DNA of 64,000 nt from Utricularia gibba (lineage: Eukaryota > Streptophyta > Magnoliopsida > Lamiales > Lentibulariaceae). Positions 12,500 through 23,344 of the stretch are shown in pieces (position 1 is the first letter of the stretch; each line of letters opens with the position of its first letter). Made by a program: the position numbers and the translations under genes. The stretch covers positions 870,501-934,500 of the forward strand of contig NEEC01000014.1 in the NCBI GenBank assembly GCA_002189035.1, given 5' to 3'. The notes under the pieces were generated by a model. It saw only the letters and a list, made by a program, of their open reading frames with translations. It did no database searches and was not told the origin of the DNA.

Positions 12500-13156
12500 C
12501 TATGCTGCCTTCCATCCAATGCTTGTTGGTCTACTCTTCGGAATATCAATGTTGTGATATTTCGAATTATTCAAACTGGTCCATTGCAGGACATATGCTT
12601 CGTTAAGAATATTCCTGGTATGATTTAGCTGATGTTGAGGGAGTAGCTTCTCTATGGCGTGAAAGAATTTGCTCTTTTCCACTTTTTTTAGCCACCTGGC
12701 CAAATGGGCTGCTTTCGTTAGCGTGCTTTGTGGATAAAAAAGCAATCTTGAAGCATAAGCTGCGCATGCAAATGGACCTTTCTGCTGATTGATTACGCGC
12801 ATACATTTAGCTGTATTTTTTCGACAAGAGCAACTTTTCTGAATACTCTCATTCTCCAGTTGGCCCCAACTCTTCGAAAGCCTCCCACTTTGGAATGTAA
12901 GTCCCGTTTCTTTTACTCTGTATATCAATTCAACCGCTTTCTTGATTAGTTGTATGAACAGAGCGTTGTTGTTACAGATAAAATGGATATGCCCTGCTCC
13001 AACTCTACCAGTGGCCGTACATTGTGGATTTCCTTGCACTCCTTGCGAGTATAACCTGTGCCATTCACTGACGCCATAATCCGTAAATGTTGAGAGTTGA
13101 GACCTCTCTGAAGGCCGTCCAGCTGATTTTGAAGGTCTGGATGCCTCAGCAGCCAT
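12500..13156 (-). CDS. Orphan 218-codon ORF, unknown
   Basis: An uninterrupted ATG-initiated frame of 218 codons in a region of ordinary base composition. I do not recognise the product. It is basic, with a Lys/His-rich C-terminal half and a few Cys, and has no signal peptide or membrane segment. A second frame (12946-13212) overlaps its 5' end, and no introns are evident. About 0.2 frames this long are expected by chance in a window this size by a rough stop-codon estimate, so it could be real, a relic or chance. Confidence 0.25.
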   Translation of the reverse strand: MAAEASRPSKSAGRPSERSQLSTFTDYGVSEWHRLYSQGVQGNPQCTATGRVGAGHIHFICNNNALFIQLIKKAVELIYRVKETGLTFQSGRLSKSWGQLENESIQKSCSCRKNTAKCMRVINQQKGPFACAAYASRLLFYPQSTLTKAAHLARWLKKVEKSKFFHAIEKLLPQHQLNHTRNILNEAYVLQWTSLNNSKYHNIDIPKSRPTSIGWKAA

Positions 13157-15137
13157 GTAGCAAATTTGCTCTCCACAGAGCCAGCTGGCAATATGCTTTC
13201 AGACTCCATCATCCCCTTCAGCAGCAGAACATTGCTTCTGAGGTTGCATGAAGTAGTAACATGCTCTGTTCAGCACTTGACGTTTCAGTTAAATTAGGAA
13301 TCTCAGGTCTCAGTATGGGTGCAGCGCCTGCATTCTACTCTGCCACTTGCTTCTCTCAAGGTACCCTCTTAGTCTCCACGCTGTGGCTGGCTCCCCTGCG
13401 CCAGCATCAAGGAATCAATGGAAGCCCCAGCAGCCAATAACCTCGATTGTGGCTCTTACTGCAGGAACATGGAGAATAACATAGATGAATCCCATAACTC
13501 CACACGGCGTGCTGCAACTCTTGCCTCACTATCCTATTCTCTTCGTTTTTCCCCTTCAGGCCATCATGTTGTTCCTCACAACCATGGAGAAAAGTCGCGC
13601 GCAGCCCTGAGCTTAGCCGGCTTCTGGAGCCTGCCCTATAAGACATACCAAGTATAGATAGACACCAACACAGCGTTGCCCTCTTCGTTTGGGTTTCAGT
13701 TTTGTTGCGATGAAAGGCGGCGTCCTTTTTACAGCGTCGGGCAATTGACCGTGCAAGGAGATGGAGGAGCTCCAGCAATGGCTGCAATCATGCCGCCTTG
13801 GAGTTTCCCAGTTTTTCTAGGAAGAAACCAGACCGTTAAACCTAGTTTTTTATCAGCGTGATTTTTTTTTTGTTTTAAAACATTATATATGAATATAAAG
13901 ATTTTAATTATGTTTTTATATTTATATTTTATGATAATATAATTTTTGGTTTTTGACATTCTGAAAATGTATGTATATATTATTTAATAATTAAATAAAA
14001 AATGCATTAATAAAATTGATATGTTTTATGCGACTAAAAAAGAGTATTTGATCAAAAATTTCTAATATAATACTATATTTCTTTTGTTTTGTTTTTGATT
14101 CGCTGGGGGAGTTTAAATTTCTACCTACTCAGGAAGCAGAGTATTTAATCAATACACATGCATGCATGCCGCATGCTGCATGCATGATCCATGGGCATCG
14201 ATCCATCCATCATTTAAGGAGAGGGAATCCAGCATTCATAACTGACATTCATTTCTTGGTCACATGAATACTGGGGATTGCGTCCTCCTGATCATCAATT
14301 TCAGTCTCCTTTTCTTCTTCTTCTTCCTACACTCGCTCTGCCAGTGCCACCTCATCATCCCTGTGAGAAGCTAACTAATTTTCCGACGGAAATTTGGCCC
14401 CCGATTGCCTACTACCTATGCCGTGAGTGTTGCTGTTGCCAGCCATTGTGTCACCACATGGGTGTGCTGGTCTCCAGTGCTCCCCGCCTCTGGTTGGAGA
14501 TAAAAGAGACTGAGCATGTTAAATGAACAGTGATGCGCAACTGGTGCTCGTGTCCCCCTGCCCGACGACATCTGCAGCCGTAGGGTGGTACTGTGGGGGT
14601 GCCGGGACAGGACAAAACCCTCTCCTCGGAAGGCCCGGCTGTGAAACCCAAGCCAAGTTAGGGAGGAATGATGATGGATGGATGGATCCGATGCTGTCAT
14701 TAATGAATTCGCATTCGTGATCTGTGGAGCTTCTGTGTGTCTCTCACTTTGCTGCACTCTCCAGGTAAAGGAAGTTTTCCATCCTGGGAGGGAGATGACT
14801 CTGAGAGTGATCGTGAAACTTGGAGGATGGGCTGCTGCTGCATTCATTATTCCATCACACCTTCCATCCACTCCAATGCGCCTACTCTGGCCTCTTGTGC
14901 CTCTGCTTTTGTTTTTGTACCTCAGGAGGGACATTTTGGGGTTCAAAGAGGGCTTTGAATGTCACCAACGCTGTACACATCAGTTCTTCTGGTTTTGAAT
15001 TTTATTGTTGTGGGATCTTTGCTTGTTTTAAATGAAGCTGATTTAAAAATCAATTCTTGAAGGGTTTTTTTTTTATGTGTAAAATGGTTGATAATTCTGA
15101 GGTTGAGTTAGGGATGCCGGTTTGGAAGGGAAACTTC

Positions 15138-15144
15138 TATAAAA
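15138..15144 (+). promoter_or_regulatory. TATA box of the VQ gene
   Basis: TATAAAA lies 82 bases upstream of the ATG at 15226, leaving a leader of about 50 bases if transcription starts some 30 bases downstream. Confidence 0.6.
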
Positions 15145-15225
15145 GGATGTTAGTTAACTCCGCCTTGTGTTCCGGTTTCTGCTTCATCTTCTTCTCTGAA
15201 GCTGAAACAAAAAAGGGGGTCTCAA

Positions 15226-15716
15226 ATGGCTTCTTCTTCCGATTCCAACGGCAACCACCCGCTAAACGCACCCCACTTCTCCGTCGGGTTCGACCCCAGT
15301 TCGCTGCCGCACACCACGTTTGTCCAAGCCGACCCCTCAAACTTCCGGGCAGTCGTGCAACGCCTCACGGGTGCCGCAGTCGCGAAACCCGACACGGCAG
15401 CCCGGCGCACGGGCTTCAACCTCCACGAGAGACGCCCCACCGCCAAAAGGCTCGAGATCAAGCTCGGAGGAGCAGCCGCGGCCGCCGCCGGGGTGAGGGC
15501 CGTGTCCCCCGCCGCGGTGATGGCGTCTCCGGTGTCCCCGCTGGAGTGCGCGACGGCGCGTGGGAACAACCCGGGGACGCCGATGGATGAGGAGGAGCGG
15601 GCTATCGCCGGCAAGGGGTTCTATCTCCACCCGAGTACTTCCAGAGGCTCCGACCCCCGGAGCTACTCCCGTTGTTCCCGCTGCATTCTCCCAGAGAAAA
15701 TTCCAATTCATCCTAA
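15226..15716 (+). CDS. VQ motif-containing protein (apparent -1 frameshift near C-terminus)
   Basis: Nuclear cofactor of WRKY transcription factors or MAPK substrate, of the VQ4/VQ11/VQ13/VQ31/VQ33-like group. It is intronless, as most VQ genes are. Motifs: TTFVQADPSNFRAVVQRLTG, which contains the defining FxxxVQxLTG near residue 40, then a conserved GFNLHERR block, RLEIKLGG, SPVSPLE and EEERAIAGKGFYLHPS. In the frame from the ATG, the protein then reads on unlike the family to 15750. The family's C-terminal motif PPELLPLFPLHSPRE is present in the next frame and ends at TAA 15714-15716. The two frames join if the five-C run at 15654-15658 lost one C. I therefore annotate the gene to 15716 as frameshifted, giving about 163 residues. 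The cause may be an assembly error or a real mutation. Confidence 0.88.
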
Positions 15717-17004
15717 CTGCAGCCCCATTCGACCTTTTTTTTTCGTTTAAAAAAAAAGCTTCTATTTATGCATCATAATAGAATAATAAATAGCCCATAA
15801 TCGTCAAATTCCAGTTCTTGGGCCGGTTCACTGCCGCCCTCTTGGGCTTTAGGCCCAATTGCATCCAAGTTCCATCCACGCGTCTCGTGGCAATTGGGCC
15901 ACCATTAATAGAACATCCTCATTTTTTAATGAATTTGGATTATTTTGAAATTCAAAGGCGCAGGATCCACGTGTCTCTTGGGTAGTGGGAGACAGATGGA
16001 ACTGCCGACCGCGTATTGGTTGTCGAAGATACAAAAGCAGCCTCCACTCTCACACGGAAGAATGTACTTTTGGTAATGAGCGTGGTGAAGTCCAAGGCGG
16101 CTGACGTGTTCGTGTAATAACAAGTCTACTGCCAGGAAAAAGTCAAGCCTCTAGGGTTCGCAACTGACCCATTAACTTTCTTTTATTTTTTTAATTATTA
16201 TTGCTTTACCGCTGTCGGCAACATTTTCTTTTTCTTTTTTCTCTTAGGGAGAATTTAAAATGGTAATAAAATGTATTATTGTTCTAAATGCGAAAATCAT
16301 TCTAATAAAATAAAATTTCAATTTTTAATTTTTTACTCTAAAAAGTAGAATATGGAATAGTCAAATTATTTTTGAAACGTTTTTACAAGAATAAAATTAG
16401 GGATATATAATGTTAGTGTAATGCAAGAAAGAAAGCCTCTTGTATGTTCCCATTATTTGTGATAATGTTAGAATTTTGGAAAAATTTCAAAAATTTGAAT
16501 TTGATCCAAAAGATTAAATTTTGGATAAATTTCAAAAAAAAATCAGGGAAATCTTGAAAGTGTTTTATTTCGAAAAATATCCAAAATCTGAAATTTTGTT
16601 TGTGAACATACTACATTGTGAATTGGGAGCTCTAAGATGTCATCATGATTCAATGTAGAGGAAAGTTGGGTGTTTAATATTGGTTTGTGATGGAGTTAGC
16701 AGGAGTATTATAGTATGGCACATCTCATGCCCCCACCTGCTTTTTATTCACTTTTTTGTAAGCATTACAAGCAAGGAACGTGAAGGGTAACCCTACCTTT
16801 CGCCTTACCCTCTGCTAAAGCTGTGTGTTTGGTTATGCTGAATTATGTAGAGTGGTCCTTCTCCACACCAGCCACGCCAAAAATATACATACATCCCTTC
16901 TTCCTTCTCCTCCTCCTTCTCCTTCTGCTTCTGCTTCTTCTTGTTATTATTATTATCATTATGGTTGCTGGTTACCCTCTGCAGCAGATTTTCATGGGAT
17001 CTCC
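15717..17004. other. Gap with dense site II motifs, no coding gene seen
   Basis: Five GGCCCA/TGGGCC/AGCCCA/TGGGCT motifs lie within 15792-15900, and a CACGTGTC G-box-like site near 15967. The rest, 16150-16780, is AT-rich. A pyrimidine-rich (CTT/CTC)n tract at 16895-16945 lies just before the MIR396 hairpin and may be in its primary transcript. Confidence 0.5.
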
Positions 17005-17122
17005 ATTTTTTGAATCAGGGTCTTGCCTTTCCACAGCTTTCTTGAACTTCCCACTCTGTGATCTCAGTGACTATAAGAAGTTCAAGAATGCTGTGGGAAG
17101 ACATGGCTCTTGATTCCTTCCT
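17005..17122 (+). ncRNA. MIR396: MIR396 precursor
   Basis: The 21 bases at 17029-17049 match mature miR396b (UUCCACAGCUUUCUUGAACUU), the regulator of GRF growth-regulating factors. The partner arm at 17080-17100 (GTTCAAGAATGCTGTGGGAAG) is the usual miR396 star form with one change. Pairing 17047 with 17080 extends to 17027 with 17100. It has a single T-T mismatch (17038/17089), a G-U pair and the 2-base 3' overhangs expected of DCL1 products. The lower stem continues imperfectly to about 17017/17110, and the loop is about 25 bases. This sits in a region without coding potential and would be missed by ORF-based annotation. The transcript start and end were not located. Confidence 0.93.
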
Positions 17123-17549
17123 GCATTCCTTCCTTTCTCTACTGGATCTTCTTTCCATGCCCATGATGCGCTTATGGTAATCTCCTTCTTTGCTGGTATG
17201 GAGTCTGAATCTGGATGGAGAATGGTGGGTGGCTGGAGGGCCAATCAATAATCAACCAATGAACAAGCAGGGAATCTAGCTCACTGTCAACAGTAGAAAT
17301 GTAGCAGAATCTGAAAGGAGATCACATCATATTACCTACTCCCCTTGGTAGGTTTCTCCTCCAAGTCCCAAAATTTGAATCCAGAATGCATAGATCTAAA
17401 TGATGGGCTTTGCATACGCTTGTTCCTGATTGCATTTGCATGTTTGCTATGTTTCCCACTTTGTCTCAACGATGATCGAACTTGTGTTTGAAAGCAGTAG
17501 GATGCACACTGATGAAGATGATGAGGATGGCAGTGGCAGCAAAATCACA

Positions 17550-18912
17550 CAGGAGGCTGGAGATAGAGAGGCAGCTCTTTATTTTTCATCAAGTTCTGCT
17601 AGCCACCCATGCCGCTGATCTGCTTCAGATTCTGAGGAGGAATGACTTTGTACTTACATGGCTCATTTCTCCCTTTGGGATCTTGACGCCCTTCATCTTG
17701 CTCCACATCTTCGCCATCCCCTTGTGCTCTTCCAGCATTTCCATCAGCACTGTCCAACTCTGCAGGAATGGTGTTTCAACAGATGTAATTTAACTCGTTT
17801 GGATGCATCAGTTGTCAACTACTGATTCCTAGAACTCCTTTGAGAAAGAGCCTGCCTTCTCGGGTCATTGAGTCCATCACTGTCATGTACGTTTCATTTA
17901 GCATTCGCCTGAATTTTCCTTTCATGACCCTGAGGCATCAAGTCCAGACAATCGAAACAAATGCTTTAGATGAACAGAGCATCTGCTATTGAATGATGAT
18001 ACACAGTCGATTGATCAATAAATCACACGCTTGAAAACAATTCCATTGATTCAATATGCACATACGAGGCCTAGACCAGTAGAAACCATAGATAAGGAAT
18101 GAATGCTACACCAACAAGAGAATGGAAACAATAAAACTTAGAAGGTGACACTGCGAATAGATTGCCTTCTGAAAGCTTTTGAAGAAGCTTTGGCTGTTTT
18201 GCCTTCTTTGCGTCACACCTTGGTTGCAACTACAAGAATTCTTTCCAAGCTAAAGTTGAGAGCAAACTTAAAAGACGAGAAACAAGAGGCTTGACATCGC
18301 TCACTGCACATTCATCCACATGTTCACCAGTTCCAATAGCTATAACAGGGTGCTTTGTTGCTGAAACTCTGTAGAATGCAAGGAACTGTAAGATATCATC
18401 ATAGTGATTATTTGCAGCATGCTATAACTACTCAAAAAATTGAGATTCATACAATAAAGATCTATTAAACAGTTCATGCACAAATAATTCACAGAATACA
18501 TTGCAATCAAATAAGGCTCAGCACAGAACCATATGGATCACATAACACATAATTCAGGGTCAAATCAAAGGTATAATGAATCATGTATGGAAAGATTATT
18601 TAGTGTAAGAAGAAGCGAGGACTTGTTACGCAGACAATAAAATTACTTGTTGCCAAATACTGCTCTATCTTCAATTGATAAAAACTCAGCGGCATCAGTT
18701 CCGCAACTAATGAAGCAAACTCAAGAAAAACGAATGAACAAGGAAAAGGGGGCTTCCAAACTCACACGTTGAATGATCTGCGCTCATCGGATTGTGGTAG
18801 AGTGCTGGTGATTGCATTCAAGGCACTCATTCAACACCTTCTCATCGATGATTTTCGCATTGCTCCGCTGAAGAGCCTGGATGATGCTACCGCCTAACCG
18901 CGCGAGCACCAT
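17550..18912 (-). pseudogene. Decayed, internally deleted copy of SRP54 (signal recognition particle 54 kDa subunit)
   Basis: Five blocks in the right order match plant SRP54. N-terminus at 18912-18780: MVLARLGGSIIQALQ, then IDEKVLNECL, where a one-base change shifts the frame. End of the G domain at about 18380-18262: [16 protein letters not shown] and [12 protein letters not shown]-domain start at 18196-18161: QPKLLQKLSEGN. MDSMT block near 17880-17862. C-terminus from about 17760 to 17590: EMLEEHKGMAKMWSKMKG, VKIPKGEMS, then in another frame KVIPPQNLKQISGMGG followed by a stop and QNLMK. The P-loop and the rest of the GTPase core are absent: only about 400 bases separate the first two blocks. 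Intron-like spacers remain, so it is a degenerate segmental copy, not a processed one. It cannot encode a working SRP54. Confidence 0.9.
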
Positions 18913-19399
18913 CTTCACGGAATACTAGAGCAACCGAATTCAGGGACTTGGAGAAAACTGAAGCAATTCGCCGGAATAGAAATGGAGAAACACGGGATTC
19001 CGATCAGGGGTGGCCTTGTATTCGTCACCGTTTCCCAAATCCTTTCCTAATATGTTTTTTTTTTCAAAAAATCGTTTCTTTAAGGTTTAAGCTTCATTAC
19101 AGTACTACAGAAATAGAAGATAAAACAGAATGAGATTCTCAGCACATGCCTTTCTCCCTCCCATTTCGGATTCTAAAGTGATAAGCGAGGAAAGAAAGCA
19201 TTTTCTTATTTTAAATGCCCACTTTCTGCAAAGGGACAACGGAGGGCCTTGTCTCGCCGCACGCCTAAACAACAACGGGCCCTCTCTGCTTTGCGGGGAA
19301 ATTCTTGCGTTTCGTTTAGAAAATCTTCAACGCCATCTGTAGGAGAACTCAATTTGCTTAGAGATACAGAACAGGATAAAAACGTATTCTTTTTCCCAC

Positions 19400-21277
19400 A
19401 TGCCTCGGTCATCATCAAGAAAAGGGACTACGAATCTTAAGGAATCCGGGAATTCACCGGTCATGGACCTTTTTCGTGGAGGTTTAATTCTTGTTTTTTT
19501 TTTTTTGAATATTTTGTGCAGATTTGGATCTTTTCGCTGTTTCTGCTTATGGGTATGGCTGATTGTGTTTGTTTTTGAATCTTGGTCTGGATTGAGATGC
19601 CGAGGACAAAGAATTGTTCTTTTCTTGTGATCACCTGGTTGATGGGAGGAATATGTTTTTTGTGGGTATGAATAATTGTGTTAAACAGCCGTAGAATTTT
19701 GCTGTGGATTGAGATTTTGGAACTGGAATATGTGGATCTTCTTTTGGCTCTCTTGCTGTGCGAATTCGCTGGGGGACAAATCATTGTTCTTTTGTTTTGA
19801 TCATTCTCTAAAAATGATATATTGAAACTTGGTGGTGTTTCTTGCCAACTTTTTCCTTTTCTTCTAATGTAATTGTTGCTTTCAGGTTCAAGTAAAGCAT
19901 CTTCAAAAGATGTCGAAAGACAAGATCAGCTATTCTACACATACGCTAACCATTCCTTGAATATGATCGAGTAAGTGTCTGCATCTACTTAACTATTGCT
20001 GCTCATTCTTTGGAGACTACATCTTGGGACTCATGAACCAAATCAAGTGAATGGCATTCTGGGAATGTGCATTTATCATATAGTGAGAGACATCTAGTTT
20101 CAACATAACTGTTGATTGATGAGCTACCAATACCTTGGTCTTCAAAGCCTTAGTAGTTTTACATTTCCTTGGCTTCCATCTCTGCTCATCTTGTCATCTC
20201 TTTGTCTATTACCAGCCCTGATGGAATCGTATCCCTCTGCACAGACATCGGAGTTGAACATACAGATGTTCGGATTCTAATGCTGGCTTGGTGATTCTCT
20301 ACTTTGATATATATTGTTTTGTTGTAACATTGTCTTCTGGATATTGAACGCTGGATGCTTTATTTCAGGAAAATGCAAGCAGAGAAGCAAGGGTACTTCA
20401 CTTTGGTAAGACAGCTTTTCAAACTTTTAGATGCCCTGGATTTTTCACTTATCAACAATAGGAAAGTTGCGGCCCATCATAAATCGTTGATTCGAATTTC
20501 TTTCGTTTTAGCATTGCTGTGTAAACACATCTTCTTGACACTGTGATCTACAGGAAGAGTGGAGAAGAGGACTTAAAGAACTTAGAGCAGATTCAATAAG
20601 CAAACTACAGAAGGCAGTATTCGAGCTTGACAACAAGGTAATTGTTCATCCCTGAGCATTACGGTGGGATGAGTTCCTTGGAGATCATGAGCTGCAACAA
20701 GGTGTACTGATCCTTTTTGATGTCTCAAGGTCAGGAAATCCTCATCCTTCCCGGAGTTCTATTCCTTTGCCTTCCGGTATTGCCTGACCGGTACGCTATA
20801 AACTCGAACCCGATTTTCCGTACTTTTGAGTCTGTATTGCTCCTCACTGATTCTTTTCAGAAGAGAAGCAGAAATCTGTTGACATTGAGAGCATCTGCGA
20901 ACTGCTGGAACTTATTCTAGGACCGCAATTTCCAGCTCAAGTTCATGCACTTACTCAGTACCTGAAGGTATGGCGTCATCTGTTGTTCATCGTTTCCATT
21001 GGATCCTTAGTCACTACTCATTGATGGTTTCAGCAACAAGCTGAGTATAAGGTCATCAACTTGGATCAATGGGATGGTTTCTACCGATTCTGCAATGAAG
21101 TTAGTTTCCAGTTCCTGTGTGAAGTTAACTCAGACATTATATTGCATGAATCCGAACCTGGGGTTTTCGTGGCAGATAAATTTTTCAACCTTTGAGAATT
21201 ATGATCCCGATCTCGCTTGGCCGCTGATCCTGGACAACTTTGTGGAGTGGATGCGATCGAACGGCGGCAGAGCTTAG
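19400..21277 (+). CDS. DCN1-like protein (cullin neddylation cofactor, PONY domain)
   Basis: DCN1-like proteins act as scaffold E3 factors that promote NEDD8 transfer from UBC12 to cullins. Nine exons: 19400-19481, 19886-19970, 20216-20290, 20369-20405, 20554-20637, 20730-20790, 20861-20967, 21034-21099 and 21176-21277. All junctions are GT-AG and in phase, encoding 232 residues, as in the Arabidopsis At1g15860 type. The short basic N-terminus (MPRSSSRKG, DLFRGGSSK) replaces the UBA domain of the other DCN1 class. The PONY/DUF298 domain follows: DQLFYTYAN, CTDIGVEHTDVRILMLAWKM, GYFTLEEW, FAFRYCL, INLDQWDGFYRFC, and the C-terminal DLAWPLILDNFVEW that contacts cullin. It is divergent from the SRP54 relic (488 bp apart) and tail-to-tail with V-ATPase c''. 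Confidence 0.93.
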
Positions 21278-21724
21278 TGCCTGCTTTTTAAATAATGTCT
21301 GCTGCTGTTGATTCATATGCTGTGATTGATTTTTAATGCTGCAGCATTTGCATTCTGCTTTGAGCAAATAATTCAAGATATGGGAAGCCAGCATGCACAG
21401 AAGGTGTTATGTTTCAATGCATACGTTTAGTATCATAAAAACACGAGCAAACAACCGCCATCAACAAGCTACTGATGACGCTCAACAAGATGAAATGGAC
21501 CTCAAGAGTTTTTTACAAGAGATACGTGAAAAGATGCAACCAAGCAATCTTGAGTCATAGAGATAACTCACCAGGGGTGTTCCTTCTGAGTTTTTTGGTT
21601 CCATGTCTACATAATGATCCATTACTCCTAGTTGCAAAAAAAATGAACATTGGGCAAGAAAAGGGATCACTTCATGGAAACGAAGAGATAAGTCATAACA
21701 TGGTTTATAGAATAAGATAGGTCA

Positions 21725-22687
21725 TCAAGCTTTGGATGGCCAGCTTGCTTGAGAAGACATGATGATGCCAACAATGACTCCAAACAATCCAAGAGCACTT
21801 CCAAATATCTCTATGACAAGGATCTTCACAAAGAGGGACGAGTTTTGTGCATCAGACAAAGCGCAGCTGCTTCCAATTACCCCGACACAAAGCCTAGTTA
21901 ATACCCAAAAAATAAAAAAAAAATCACAACGTTGAGAAAAAATAAAACTGGGAATTCGCAAGATCTCATTAGGCGTACTGAAGATGCGGCATGAATAGCT
22001 TACCCACAAACAAGGTTCGCAAAACCAACAATTATTCCAGATGCAAAAATGGCATATCCTGCTCTGAGAGATTCAGGGTCATAAATCTGTGACTTTGGCA
22101 CGCTTTCGAGCTTTGTTTGAAGAATGATCGCCACTATAACTCCGTATATGGCCACAGCCTCACAAAAAATGACACTAAAGCACCGGGTAAGAAGTAAGCT
22201 CATAGGCAACAACGTATAAGAAACACCGACACCTAACAAGATATAAAGAAAAATTTTCGATGGATTGAAAATTGCTGCCTTCGTAATGCAGCATAACATG
22301 GCATTCAGACTGTATACCAATATATCTCCACAAAACAGAAAATTGAGAGGAATGGACCAGCAATCGACCAAAACACATTAAAAAACTCATAATTCGAACT
22401 CGAAAAGTACCTGATCAGATTTTTAGACGTGATGCGAGGAGCTTTTATGGCAGCACCAATCAAGCTACTCCCCGTAATATAAATTCCCCTAAATTTCAAA
22501 GAATCTTTCGGATAAGAAAGCAAGCAAAAAAAAAAAAAAAAAAGATTGATCTGCGAATCAAAAATATCACAGAAAGCAAGTACCATGCCGCGCCGAGGAC
22601 CGAGACTCCGATGGAGATAGCGATTCCGATGGCGGAGAAGGTGTACGGAGAAACTCTAACCAAAGCTTGAGACCATGAGCTCGACAT
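21725..22687 (-). CDS. VHA-c'': V-type proton ATPase 21 kDa proteolipid subunit c''
   Basis: Proteolipid of the V0 rotor ring that carries protons into vacuole or Golgi lumen. Four exons: 22687-22584, 22488-22411, 22174-22004 and 21893-21725, all GT-AG, encoding 173 residues. Four or more membrane spans are clear: [49 protein letters not shown] with the proton-binding Glu, [20 protein letters not shown], and [20 protein letters not shown]. An upstream in-frame ATG at 22702 would add five residues; the 22687 start matches known homologues more closely. TGGGCC motifs at 22742-22747 and 22754-22759 and TGGGCT at 22808-22813 suggest a housekeeping promoter. Confidence 0.97.
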
Positions 22688-22741
22688 CGCTGATATCTGC
22701 ATTCCAGAAAAATCAAAATGAAGAAGTTATTGATGGAGTTT

Positions 22742-22813
22742 TGGGCCAATAAATGGGCCTAAAACTTGGGTCAATATATTTTATTGAAATGAGCCTAACT
22801 CACTATATGGGCT
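22742..22813 (-). promoter_or_regulatory. Site II motif cluster of the V-ATPase c'' promoter
   Basis: Two TGGGCC motifs and one TGGGCT lie 55-126 bases upstream of the VHA-c'' ATG. Such motifs bind TCP factors and mark growth-linked housekeeping promoters in plants. Confidence 0.6.
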
Positions 22814-23344
22814 TTGACTATATTATTTATTAATCTTATAAATTTTATGAGAAGAGAAAATAAATATATGCAGTGAGGGTTGTAATACTGAAAATCTCTT
22901 AGCAGATCCAAAATTTGAACCACAAAAATAGGCATTTTGTACATGAGATGCCAAAGCCAAACAAGAAATACAAGATGCTGCTGGTCTGGTGCTAGGATTG
23001 TAATGAGTCATTTATGTGAAACAATCTTCTCAGAGGAGGCGCTTCAGCTATCCCTGAGCTTTCCAACTGGCTGCTAATAGCATTCATCTTGTCCTCTCAG
23101 GAGGAGCAAGTATCTAGTTCTCACAGAAGGAGGGGAGGAAAGAAAAGGAGAAAAACACCAAAGGCAACTCAGTGGAGGAAGGTATAAATAAATTTACCAG
23201 AACCTTGGAGCTCAGTTTTATGCACCAGATCATATATCAATCTGCCACAAAGAAAGTCTGATGAAATCAGTTATCCATTTCTTCTGTATCTCGCCTGGTT
23301 CCTTCTACTTGGTTTTCTGGATTCAGTAACACTGGGGAGATTCC

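Larger units (their letters stand above)
10875..15225. other. 4.3 kb gap with orphan open frames
   Basis: No family-level match was recognised. Contents: TGGGCT/AGCCCA motifs around 11510-11545, a 218-codon minus-strand frame (12500-13156, listed separately), shorter frames at 11738-11956 (-), 13407-13787 (-) and 13676-13861 (+), an AT-rich block at 13860-14150, CATGCATG palindromes at 14157-14190 and a GATG repeat near 14674. The part from 14200 to 15225 is probably the VQ gene's promoter. Confidence 0.5.

Noticed and set aside
13407-13787. 126-codon minus-strand frame
   Set aside because: No recognisable motif, unusual Cys/Arg/Ser content, plus strand also open.
14416-15035. Several overlapping frames upstream of the VQ gene
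   Set aside because: No conserved domain; position and TATA box fit promoter DNA.
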